The position numbers were made by a program, and so were the translations under genes. From Closterium sp. NIES-65 (taxonomy: Eukaryota > Streptophyta > Zygnematophyceae > Desmidiales > Closteriaceae), in contig CANXME010002190.1 of assembly GCA_948144175.1 (NCBI GenBank), positions 62,001 through 126,000 on the forward strand: 64,000 nucleotides of DNA, in the 5' to 3' direction. Under the pieces are notes generated by a model, which saw only the letters and a program-made list of their open reading frames with translations, was not told the DNA's origin and did not search any database. Numbering within the stretch: the first letter of the stretch is position 1; every line of letters begins with the position of its first letter. Below, in pieces: positions 45,801 through 59,822 of this stretch.

Positions 45801-48188
45801 ACACGTCGCTGCTGTTCCTGGGGCCAGCAGGGGGGAACAGGCTCGTGGCCGGCACGTCTACAGGCTGCATCCGGTGGGTTTGCTGTGCTCTTTGCTGCAA
45901 CTTATCTGATATGTGTGTGCTGCTGCACGTGTGCAACTTATCTGATATGTGTGTGCTGCACGTGTGCAACTTATCCGATATGTGTGTGCTGCACGTGTGC
46001 AACTTATCCAGCTCGTCCTTTAAGGACACGTCACAATTGCAACACCGATCCTGTAGGGGATCGGTGGTTGGATCGCCTCTGGCAGTGCGGCCCATCAGAG
46101 CCGTTCTGCACGCCAGTCACTGCCCTCGCCTCTGCTGCCACCACCACCATCAACCCCATTACCGCTCCCCCTCTCCCCATTCCCACCCCCTTCCAGCCTA
46201 GTGGACATGTGTGCGGGTCGCTTGCTCTCCCTCTGGCAGTGCGGCCTATCCGAGCCATTCTGCACACCAGTCACTGCCCTCGCCTCTGCTGCCACCACCA
46301 CCTCCTCCTCCCACCACCAACCCCGCTTCTGCTCCCCTCCTCCCTCACCTCTGCGGTCTCAACCCATATTTCCCTTCTCCCCTCGTCTTCCCCTCCTCTC
46401 CCTGCCCTCTCTGCCCCCATCCCTCCCCTCATCCTTCTCCTCATTCCCCCCTTCCCTGCCTTGTAGACATGCGTGCGGGGCGTCTGCTCTCCCTCTGGCA
46501 GTGCGGTCTATCAGAGCCATTCTGCACGCCAGTCACTGCCCTCGCCTCTGCTGCCACCACCACCTCCCCTGCCCCCTATTCCTCCCCCCTACACATCTAT
46601 CCTTGCCAGCCTCGTGGACATGTGTGCGGGTCGGCTCCTCTCCCTCTGGCAGTGTGGTCTATCCGAGCCATTCTGCACCTCCCTGTTCCCCACTCCCCTT
46701 CTCATTCACTTTTGAGCCTACCTTCTTCCCAACCCCCAGCCTTGTGGACATGTGTGCGGGGCGTCTGCTCTCCCTCTGGCAGTGCGGTCTATCAGAGCCA
46801 TTCTGCACACCAGTCACTGCCCTCGCCTCTGCTGCCACGACCACCTCCTCCTCCCGCCGCTCCTCCTCCTCCTCCTCGCCCTCCTCCTCTTCCTCCTCTT
46901 CCTCCTCTGCCCACACTCGCTCCCCTGTTTCCACCAAGTGTGTTTCTGTGGGTTTCCACTCGGGACACCTAGCGTTCCTTGATTGGACGACGGGGATGGT
47001 GGTGGCACGGGTGAAGGCACACTCGGGGAGGGTTACAGGGGTGAGTGCTACGGCTTTAGATCTGGTTTCTAGGCGCCTAGAACTTGTAGTGTGCCTGCTT
47101 GTTTTTGGTGGTCAGAAATGTCTGGAACTTCCCAGTAACAATCGTCCTTTTCTCACGCATTTTGCCTCTGCTTTTTTACTTCCTGTCGCTTGTCTCACTC
47201 ACTTCTCAACCAACCAGCTCGTGCCATGTGGCGAGTATCAGCTTCTGTCCTCGTCCACAGACTCGACCATAGCCCTGTGGGATATCAGAAGGTATGCACT
47301 CTTTCACAAGGCGTTCATATACCCAATATTAGCCTCCTCGACATCCATTCTGATAAGCTGCTGTCCTCGTCAACAAACTCGACCGTAGCCCTGTGGTACT
47401 CACTCACCTTGTCATCAACTTCCATCCTTGTCCTGACTCGACCATGACGCTGTAATATTTTCAAAGGTGTGCACTTACCTACAGGGCAATCATATGCCCT
47501 ATATATGCCTTACTCATCCGCCCAACCCCCTTCCCTTCGCCCCACCCCCTCCCTTACCCTCGTCGGCCAATCCAGAGCTGCTGACGTGGCAGCAGTGGAG
47601 AGAGTGGTGGCTCACACACAAGGCATCACAGCAATGGTTGCGCTCACACCCACCATGCTCACGCCCTCATCTGGGGGAGGTACATCTGGAGCAGGCGGAG
47701 GGCTGAGCGGCGTGGGAGCGGATCTAATGCCTCCCAGCATGACCCTGGGCCGGGTTGTGATGACAGCAGCGGGGAGTCATATTGGCGTGACGAATGTCTC
47801 GGGATTGTCCCAAATTGCAAATGCTCGCACACGTGTCAAGTTCTCGAGCCATGAGCTTGTAGTTCGCTGGCCTCCTCCCCATTCGGTAAGCTTTGAGGTC
47901 TTAATTGTTACCCGCGGTTTCCTGCTTGTGACAATGCCTGTGTCGCTGTATCATTCTTTCGTTTTACTTCCATTGAGGTAATTTGGATCCATTCTCCTGA
48001 CATTTATCCCGCCGCTCCTCTTTGTTGGATTTCTCCACCAGGATGTCAATCTACAATTCCATGCACAACAAGTGATCGACAACATTCAATCGTCCAGGTC
48101 AACCCCCATATTTTCGTTGGATGTGCTTCCCTACTCTCGCCTCTTCCTTGCCGGAGGCGAGGATGGTATTGTTCGTGTTTGCAATTAG
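33905..48188 (+). CDS. GFS12-like kinase-BEACH-WD40 protein, 11 exons
   Basis: Proposed exons: 33905-34057, 34776-34837, 35353-35433, 35824 to about 38064, about 38150-41436, 42404-42627, 43850-45873, 46740-47040, 47218-47291, 47576-47885, 48042-48188 (TAG). All except the exon 4/5 border have GT-AG ends and join in phase. Roughly 2,900 aa, inflated by polyQ, polyA and glycine-rich inserts. Order: N-terminal region, degenerate kinase-like N-lobe (about 37750-38060), BEACH domain (RWMAWEISNLDYLLELN to VPPPTNEEAPRGHGRCQLF, 38380-39640), kinase-like C-lobe (DIFVAGCVIAEIFLRRPLF, RNPARRPTAATVL), helical region, then WD40 repeats (HDGPITGIAVLE, RVWDVGSGDC, STIALWDIRR, AGGEDGIVRVC). BEACH proteins act in membrane trafficking; Arabidopsis GFS12 is involved in vacuolar transport and effector-triggered responses. 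Several small exons have decayed duplicate copies in adjacent introns. The exon 4/5 splice is the least certain. Confidence 0.85.
34103..34335 (+). repeat. Decayed copies of the exon 1 3' end (BEACH gene)
   Basis: The last ~40 nt of exon 1 plus its GT donor (34016-34062) recur at about 34103-34145 (donor GTACGA), about 34199-34225 (donor lost) and about 34294-34337 (donor GTGAGA), all inside intron 1. Confidence 0.8.
34510..35230 (+). repeat. Ladder of exon 2 copies (BEACH gene)
   Basis: Exon 2 (34776-34837) has relatives at about 34510-34554 (in-frame TAA), 34604-34656 (no donor), 34889-34923, 34976-35015 (donor GTGAGC), 35060-35104 and 35175-35225 (donor GTGGGC). The shared core is GGCCTCCTCTAAGGACTATG with substitutions. 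Only 34776-34837 keeps acceptor, donor and frame together. Confidence 0.85.
35776..35812. repeat. CATCA pentanucleotide microsatellite
   Basis: Seven or so CATCA units in intron 3 of the BEACH gene, ending ten bases before the exon 4 acceptor. Confidence 0.85.
37168..37350 (+). repeat. 18-bp coding repeat (SEGEKV) in BEACH exon 4
   Basis: About ten units of GTGAGTGAGGGAGAGAAA with variants, in frame, encoding a charged SEGEKV repeat upstream of polyA and polyQ tracts. Confidence 0.85.
41521..41680 (+). repeat. Copies of the exon 5 3' end (BEACH gene)
   Basis: The exon 5 end ACGCCTCCCACATTCAAGAC plus donor (41399-41440) recurs at 41525-41564 (donor GTATGT) and, more diverged, at 41641-41680 (donor GTACGT). 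Confidence 0.85.
41815..42336 (+). repeat. Ladder of exon 6 5' halves (BEACH gene)
   Basis: Four copies of the exon 6 start, each with pyrimidine tract and AG acceptor, begin at 41815, 41952, 42144 and 42303 (the last truncated) before the apparently functional exon 6 at 42404. Core codons SKLGERATKRHLVPRLQAAL are kept in most copies. Confidence 0.88.
42676..43702 (+). repeat. Ladder of exon 6 3' halves (BEACH gene)
   Basis: The exon 6 end (GELLAGILTDVYDLFAMDE-like codons) recurs at about 42676-42742 (donor GTACGT), 42787-42920 (donor mutated to TT), 43200-43270 (donor lost), 43318-43423 (GTTTGA) and 43590-43701 (GTATGT). Confidence 0.88.
42921..43190 (+). repeat. 39-bp minisatellite, about seven copies, in BEACH intron 6
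   Basis: Unit TATGTGGGAGTGTGTATGTT followed by GAACCCATGCCCATACTTG; copies nearly identical, so recently expanded. It lies between two exon 6 copies. The related phrase at 42640-42670 shows it grew from intron sequence next to the donor. Confidence 0.93.
45890..46015 (+). repeat. Short tandem repeat in BEACH intron 7
   Basis: Four copies of a ~30-bp unit around TGCAACTTATCTGATATGTG and TGTGCTGCACG, starting 15 bases after the exon 7 donor. Confidence 0.85.
46050..46690 (+). repeat. Ladder of exon 8 5' halves (BEACH gene)
   Basis: Four copies of the exon 8 start precede exon 8 (46740). They lie at about 46070-46150, 46195-46320, 46465-46570 and 46608-46690, several with a (C)AG acceptor. Core codons GRLLSLWQCGLSEPFCTPVT are preserved. 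Confidence 0.88.
47329..47396 (+). repeat. Second copy of exon 9 (BEACH gene)
   Basis: Repeats the codons around LLSSSTNSTVALW 110 bp after exon 9 (47218-47291); the copy ends at a TGG|TACTC without a GT donor. Confidence 0.8.
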
Positions 48189-48646
48189 CAGCGTACAGAA
48201 ATGTTGTGAATGAAAGCATATTATTTTATTGGTGAAAGTGCAACAATGCCTCGAATTATGAAGTTAGGAAAAAAAATATCTGGTGGATGTGGTACTAAGT
48301 GTAGAAGAAAAGTTGCATTTCGGGAAAGGTGATTGAAACATTGTAGTTTTGAAACGTAAGCTGCTGAATTCTCAAAATATTTTGGCGCTTTGGTCGGTTG
48401 TTTTAAGTGTACAGTGCCTAGATATTTGCGTCTCTCTGTCACCAGGAAGCACCAATCTCGAGGGCGCGAACTGACAAGTCGCACGGAGCGGGCTTTTTGG
48501 CTACAAAGAGAGCGGGAACAGTTTCGAGAACGCCATCTCCTTTCTGTTGAGTTTTGCTTCTCTTTGAAGCCAGTTCAGCCGAGACAGCTGCTTCTGTTTT
48601 GAATCCAGTTCTGCATCGAATCCAGTTTACTCAGACAACTACGACC
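48189..48646. other. Intergenic, tubulin 5' region
   Basis: 458 bp between the BEACH stop and the tubulin ATG. Holds the BEACH 3' UTR (AT-rich, a run of A at about 48268) and the tubulin promoter and leader; nothing else seen. Confidence 0.6.
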
Positions 48647-50151
48647 ATGAGGGAAATTCTTCACGTTCAGGCAGGCCAGTGCGGGAATCAGATCGGAGCG
48701 AAGTTCTGGGAAGTCATTTGTGAAGAACATGGAATCAACCCAGTCGGGGATTATCGTGGGAATTCCGCCCTTCAACTTGATCGGATCAATGTTTACTTCA
48801 ATGAAGCGTCCGAAGGCCGTTATGTTCCGCGTTCTGTTCTTATGGACCTAGAACCGGGTGTCTTGGACAGCGTTCGCGCTGGTCCTTATGGGAAGATCTT
48901 CAGGCCGGACAACTTTGTCTTTGGTCAGAGCGGTGCTGGAAATAATTGGGCTAAAGGCCACTACACGGAAGGTGCTGAGCTTATCGACTCCGTTCTCGAT
49001 GTTGTTCGAAAGGAGGCCGAGAACTGTGACTGCCTTCAAGGTATGACTGCTTCAAGCATGCTGAATGTTTATTTTCCCCTGGAATATTTGTTAATCATGT
49101 TTCGTTTCATGGTTGCAGGTTTCCAAGTATGTCACTCTCTTGGCGGCGGAACCGGTTCGGGAATGGGAACTCTTCTTATCTCCAAGATGCGTGAAGAGTT
49201 TCCTGACAGGATGATGATGACCTTCTCGGTGTTCCCGTCGCCGAAGGTTTCGGATACCGTTGTAGAGCCATACAACGCGACGCTTTCTGTCCATCAACTG
49301 GTCGAGAATGCGGATGAGTGCATGGTTCTTGACAACGAGGCGCTTTATGACATTTGCTTCCGAACTCTGAAGCTGGCTAATCCGAGCTGTAAGTTGGCGT
49401 TTAAGCGATTTTCTCTAGTTAATGCTTGCGTGTTTCATTTTTAAATTAACATTTTGTTTGTTTTGCTTTTGCTGCAGTTGGAGATTTGAATCATCTTATA
49501 TCTGCGACCATGAGTGGGGTTACGTGCTGTCTTCGCTTCCCTGGGCAGCTCAACTCCGATCTCAGGAAGCTTGCCGTGAACTTGATTCCGTTCCCTCGTT
49601 TGCATTTCTTCATGGTTGGATTCGCGCCTCTGACTTCTCGGGGTTCCCAGCAGTACAGGTCATTGACCGTTCCAGAGCTAACTCAGCAGATGTGGGATGC
49701 GAAGAACATGATGTGCTACGCCGATCCACGCCATGGTCGCTACCTGACTGCTTCAGCAGTCTTCAGGGGAAAAGTCAGCACCAAGGAGGTTGACGAGCAG
49801 ATGCTGAATATTCAGAACAAGACCTCCTCTTACTTTGTGGAGTGGATCCCCAACAACGTGAAGTCGAGTGTGTGCGACGTGGCTCCCACAGGACTCAAGA
49901 TGTCATCCACGTTCATTGGGAACTCCACTTCGATTCAGGAAATGTTCAAGAGGGTTGGTGAGCAGTTCACAGCTATGTTCAGGAGGAAGGCCTTCCTGCA
50001 TTGGTACACAGGAGAAGGAATGGATGAGATGGAGTTCACGGAAGCAGAGAGCAACATGAACGACCTGGTTTCAGAGTATCAACAGTATCAGGAGGCGACG
50101 CTTGATGATACTCCACTGGACGAGGAAGAGCGCGAGATGGATGATGCTTGA
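48647..50151 (+). CDS. Beta-tubulin
   Basis: Exons 48647-49040, 49119-49388, 49478-50151, joined phases correct, 445 aa. Starts [17 protein letters not shown], where MREI is the tetrapeptide used for tubulin mRNA autoregulation; carries the GTP-binding tubulin signature [10 protein letters not shown] (start of exon 2) and ends in an acidic tail (EEEREMDDA). It polymerises with alpha-tubulin into microtubules. Exon lengths 394 and 270 nt are those of land-plant beta-tubulin genes, a good pointer to streptophyte origin. No broken residues seen; length is normal. An ordinary single-copy-looking housekeeping gene here, followed by about 200 bp of AT-rich 3' region. Confidence 0.98.
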
Positions 50152-51070
50152 TAACTGCTTGATTGCTTTCATGAAGGCTGGTGCACTAGTTCAGTTGCTT
50201 TTTAGCTGGTGAATATGACTCTTGTGTGAAGATGTTAGTAGGATTTAGCTCTCTTTACTACCATGTAGTGCTTACCTCTGTTGTACACTTGCTTAGTTAA
50301 CCATGTGATTCTCATTTTAATCTCATTAAAAACTCTCAATTCTCAAGAAAAACTTCAGTGCCAGAAGCCCAGAAGTGCAGACATAGCACATTACGAAGAA
50401 TGAAACGGCACAGTACGTAGCACTTATGCCTGTGATATGTACAGGTGGTTGTGCGGGCTTACTTTACTCAAAGATGTGCCTAAACTTGCCTTTCCACATT
50501 GTTGTCTGATGATATTTAGTAAGTTTTGATGGACATCTTATGTTGTGGTAGAGTTGGATTCTACATGTTCTGTTGTGGTTGCCTCAGGCATTTGTACCAG
50601 ACAGTTATCAGCAACTGTACGTTCTCTTATACCGAACAATTGAACCTTAAGTTGTCTAGCGAGTTGACAGTTGAATCGAGCACGATTATTGGTGGCGTGT
50701 CTACCTGCTCTCCACGTCGAAGATTCGGCGGGAGAGAAAAAACAACGGTAGAGATCTTCGTTCACCTCCGCCGTCAGCTTGCCCAGTTGAAGTCCGTTTT
50801 CCACGGAAGCCCTCGGTGCAGGTCCCTTGGTTGCCTTTCCGTGTTTGTGGGTGGGCGGGGAGATCTTGAAACAAGAAGTCTAGGGTTTCAGATTGTTCTT
50901 TTTGGTTGACGCTGCTGCTGTTGCTCCAGAGCGACATTCCCCCCCTCACCTTCAGACTAGTTTCTACGGTCTAGACTGCTAGATCCAAGTCAGGTCTCTA
51001 GGGTTTGTCACTTGTAGCGAGCAGCTTGGCGGCTCTCTTCCGCCATTCGATTAGCAGCTCCAGCCGCATA
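50152..51070. other. Intergenic between tubulin and cyclin genes
   Basis: Tubulin 3' UTR (AT-rich to about 50345) and the presumed promoter and leader of the cyclin gene. Only short ORFs without family resemblance. Confidence 0.6.
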
Positions 51071-52813
51071 ATGCAAACATCTCCAAACTGTGATAGTTGG
51101 CAATTCTCTAGGAAGCATATAGAAGATCAGTCTCCATCTAGAAAGGACGGACTGTCGTTGAGACGGGAAAATTCGCATCGTCGCTTGGCCCTCGCCTTCA
51201 CACAAGATGTTGGCTGTCTGCTTAAGATGTAAGGACCGGCATAGGTTACTCGCGAGCTTTCGTATCTGCATCTTGTTAGGTGCTTAAACGTACCAACCTC
51301 ATCCTAATATGCAGGGACCAGTACACAATTGCTACAGCCTTCGTCTACTGGCAACGGTTCTTCATTATTCAATCCTTGTCCAAGAACGACCCATATGTAC
51401 GTACAGTTTTCTATTTGCAGATCCAGTTTTTGGAAAGATTGTCAGCGAGGCTTTTTTTTCACAACTGGTTTCACGTTCTTATCCAGCTTATCGCATCCGC
51501 ATGCCTGCTTCTCGCTGGGAAAGTCGAAGAGAACTTCAAAAGTTTGCAGAAGATAACGGAGATGTCATTCTATGTTCGCAACAAGAAGGATCCGAAGGCC
51601 TTGGAGTCGATTAAGAGCACTCCCGTAAGTCTGATTGAATGTTTTTGTTATTTGTTTTGTGGTTTCCGAGGCGGTGTTGCATGATGTGTTCACGTGTGTG
51701 TGTTTCAGAAACTCTTATTGGCGGAGATGGACAGGGTAGTCAAGGCAGAAGAAGCTCTTCTTGTTACCATGAATTTTGATTTTTTCGTCAGTCATCCGTA
51801 CAAGCCGATTTGCTCCGTGGTGAAGGAGTTTGGTTTCACTAACCGCCAGTCTGAAAGGGACCGCACTTTCTTTCAGATCGCGTGGAACTTCGCCAATGAC
51901 AGGTCTGCTCCTTGTCCTTTGGGGCTGGATTCTTTAGGATCCTTGTGCGTGCTCAGTGTAATTTCGACCTGAGTAGCACAAGACCAATCCGTATCTGTAC
52001 CTCCCTCGTGGTTCGTTTTCCACGTCCCACGCTGTCTGATGGCATTCAGTTTGCGGACCACGCTCTGCCTTCAGCCGTTTCGGCCGATGGACATTGCGGC
52101 AGCTTGCGTCAATCTTTCAGCGACTGCCTTGAGTGTCCAGCTTCCGAAAGCTGCTGAAGGAGCACCATGGTGGACCAAGTACGGCGTCTCTCCAGAGACA
52201 CTTCAAGGTCAGTAGCTGAATCATGTCACCTGATATGAAGCCTCGCTTCCAGACACCCATTGTGCTAACGTATGATTGCGCAGACGTCGAGCTGCAGATC
52301 ATGTCCTTGTACAAGAGGAAGGAGGGCGATAGCCAAACACCAACGTCTTGCCTTTCTCTTCCAGCCACTCCATCGATCAACGCCCCTCCGGCGAAGAAGC
52401 AAAGGACCGAGACCCCGAGTCCCACTAGTGCCGTACTGTCGTCACACCAGTGCCAGTCTGATGCGAAGGTTGATCAGCAGGGCGAGCCAAACCTGCATGA
52501 CGCTAGGCGTTCTGAGGTAAAATCGAATCACCAGGCGGACGGAGAGCGTGAGGTAAAGCATCAGTCTCTTGGCTCTGAGTTTGTGGGGAAGGCTGGCGGA
52601 CAAGAGAAGCAGGATGCACTGGTCAGCAGTAAGCCGCCTGTGCTTATTTCGTGTGGATCTGCCGCAGCTACAAAAGCGTCTCAGCACACCCCCCCAGGGA
52701 AGGTTGATTCAGGGGGTTCTGGCATGGAGCTTTCAGAGGAGTTGATATGCAGACTGGAGGATGTAGAAGTGCACAGGCCAAAGCGTACAGCAGCAAACGC
52801 TTTTGTTGCCTAG
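51071..52813 (+). CDS. Cyclin T-like (P-TEFb cyclin)
   Basis: Exons 51071-51228, 51315-51396, 51487-51624, 51709-51902, 52050-52207, 52284-52813; phases sum to 419 codons plus TAG. The N-terminus matches the plant cyclin T start (SWQFSRKHIEDQSPSRKDGL), followed by the first cyclin fold (TIATAFVYWQRFF, ACLLLAGKVEEN) and second fold (ETLLVTMNFDF-like, FQIAWNFANDR, TTLCLQPFRPMDIAAACVNL, PWWTKYGVSPETL). The C-terminal third is hydrophilic and disordered. Cyclin T partners CDK9/CDKC to phosphorylate the RNA polymerase II tail and release elongation. The first ATG in frame is 51071. Cyclin K/L families are the alternative; the SPSRKDG start and WWTKYGV segment favour T. Confidence 0.9.
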
Positions 52814-57391
<4,578 letters not shown>

Positions 57392-58172
57392 GTGCTGCTG
57401 ATGGTGTTGAAGGTGACCAGCCAGCACTGTTGTTCCCCTCATAGTGCATTTTGGACACTGGCACATCAGCTTTTCCGTGTTCCCATCCCAAAAGACATCC
57501 ATTCCACTAACCATTTTCCAAGGACTTGCCTCCACCAATACATCCAGTGCCTGGTCTCATAAATGCGCCAGCAGTCTTCCACCTGCCCTTCAGCAGCTTG
57601 CCATGACCTGCGTGTGAGCAGATGTAGATTGGGTTAACCGCCACCATTTTGGATGCTCTTCCTTTTTGAGGAAAGTACTCTAGGACATTGGGTTAGGTTG
57701 CATACTGTTTCAATGCTGAGTGTATAAGAGTGGTACTTCGTTTGTGCCCCTGCCAATGTATTAGTGACCATCACGTTGTCCATATAAAATACTGTGGAAC
57801 TAAATGAGCACAACCTTGTGAATCTGGAAACCAATCAATATCTGAGAAGTCTAAAATCACATACAAAATAGTGGAGGTGTCCGTAGGAAGCGCGACGGAT
57901 ATCGGGGATCTCTCAATTGAGGGAGTAACGGTTACGTAATGATCTGACAACCTTTAATGATGATGGGTTTCCCCTTTCACTCATCAAAGACTGACGTCTG
58001 GAAAGCAGATCAAGCGTGCACCGTTTCCCTCGCGGAAACCGATCACGGGAAGAAGTACCGCCAAATTACGGACCTGAGTTGATTCTGTGGCTTCTGGAAG
58101 CTGAGGTTGACACCTCGGCTTCGTTGCTGTTCTCGCGGGTCGCTAGAGCTTGCTAGGCACAGGATTGAAGCC
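57392..58172. other. Intergenic between beta-amylase and AMMECR1 genes
   Basis: Beta-amylase 3' UTR and AMMECR1 upstream DNA; only short ORFs, no repeat recognised. Confidence 0.6.
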
Positions 58173-59370
58173 ATGGTTGGCGCGTGTAAAGAAATGGCGG
58201 TGTATTGTTTCGACAATCTGCTATCCCACTACAACGGTGACGATCCTCCTCCTCCCGCCTTCGAGGGTGGCCAATAGTAAGCAGCGCGAAATTTGTTTGC
58301 CGCTAGTTTGAGTACTATCGGCAAAGAAAAACGTTCCATTCTGATCGGTTTTCTGGGCTGTGTGAGTGTGCAGCCCACTATTTGTTACCTGGAAGAAAGT
58401 CTCGGATACTGGTGAGGCTCGGCTGCGAGGTTGCATCGGAACGCTCGAAGCTCGCTGTGTACTAACTGGATTTAAGGACTACGCGCTTACAAGGTATGAT
58501 TTCGCGAAACACCCACGTGTTTCCAACCCTTTAACGCCTCATTTCCTTTCCATCCATATCACACGGTGCAAATCTTCATGTTCTCGAAATTGTTCATGCA
58601 GTGCGTTAAGGGACCGCCGGTTTTCTCCCATACAGCCTCGCGAGATTGCTAATCTCCAAGTGACTGTTTCAGTTCTGACCAACTATGAGGTTGCGGTTGA
58701 TCATCTTGATTGGGATGTAAGCTTCTCTGCTCTGGGGCTCGTTGTTCAGGGAGAGCTATATGCCATCGTAATCTCCCTGTCTTCAAAATACAACAGATTC
58801 TCACACAAATTTACACGTGTATGGTATGGTTGCATCAACTTGCAGGTTGGCACACACGGAATGATTCTCGAATTTTTTGATCATCAAAACACAAAGAGAA
58901 GTGCCACTTATTTGCCAGAAGTCGCCCTTCATGAAGGTGAGTTCCTTTGCTGCTCTTCTCCTACCCCCTCCCCCCCTTAGTTCGTCCTTTCCGTATTCTT
59001 TGTCCCCATTCCCTCCTACTCTCTTCGTCCCGTTTTCACCCTTTTCCCCCTCTTTCCTTCTCTGACCATCCCTCTTTTCTCTCCCATCTTTCCCCTCACG
59101 GTTCTTCTCAGTTGTTTGCCTTCATATGTGCCGGGTTTTCTTATTAATTTCAACATGTTGAGCCCCTATTTATCTGCAGGTTGGACTAAGATTGAGGCCG
59201 TGGATTCTTTGATTAGAAAAGCTGGTTATAGCGGACCAATCACTGATGCACTCAGAAGAAAGCTTCGTGTGACTCGTTACCAGTCTTCCATCTTCACTCT
59301 CCACTATGAGGAGTATGTGGATTATGTCCAGAGGACAAGAGGCTACACTCCAAAAGTCTCAAGGTGGTAA
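58173..59370 (+). CDS. AMMECR1-family protein
   Basis: Exons 58173-58276, 58374-58493, 58602-58716, 58846-58936, 59180-59370, all GT-AG, phases correct, 206 aa. Starts MVGACKEMAVYCFDNLLSHY; contains the family hallmark RLRGCIGTLEA (residues about 50-60), ALRDRRFSPIQPREI, DYxxA-type YEVAVDHLDWDVGTHGMI and RRKLRVTRYQSSIFTLHYEEY near the end. The AMMECR1 domain is found from archaea to animals and plants; its biochemical role is not settled, and a nucleic-acid or scaffold function has been suggested. Normal length, no broken residues. Convergent with the REEP gene to its right. Confidence 0.96.
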
Positions 59371-59822
59371 CAATTTGAGCTTATCTTCTCAGCGCCCTTC
59401 TGTACATAATTTCTTCAGGCTGGCTGCGGAAACTGCACGCTGGCCATGCCTCATTCCTGCCTATTGTCTGGCCAGGTCATGTGTGGGTAGTGAAGGAGCT
59501 TTACAAACTCTTTGGAAGCTGCTTGGCTTCAGTACTTCCACATGATGAAGGGTGAAGGCGTTCGTAGAGGCTAGGATCTTTACCTTCAGTGTACCCTTCT
59601 CTTGTGGTTCAACCTTCAATATTCATCCACCTTGCCCCTCATGCCCCTGCTTTCAGCCCTGAAAATTCTGAAGTGAAGCTAGAGAAATCCAGCCATTGTG
59701 GTCTGCTAGCATTGTTACACAAATGTGCAATGCTGCTAGAACAATACCCCCATGCGAGGCACAATCATGAGCATTTTCATGAGAACAAGATTTAGAAACA
59801 CGCACGGGAAAGGAGCGGGATT
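59371..59822. other. Convergent 3' region of AMMECR1 and REEP genes
   Basis: About 450 bp shared by two 3' UTRs; no further gene seen. Confidence 0.6.
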
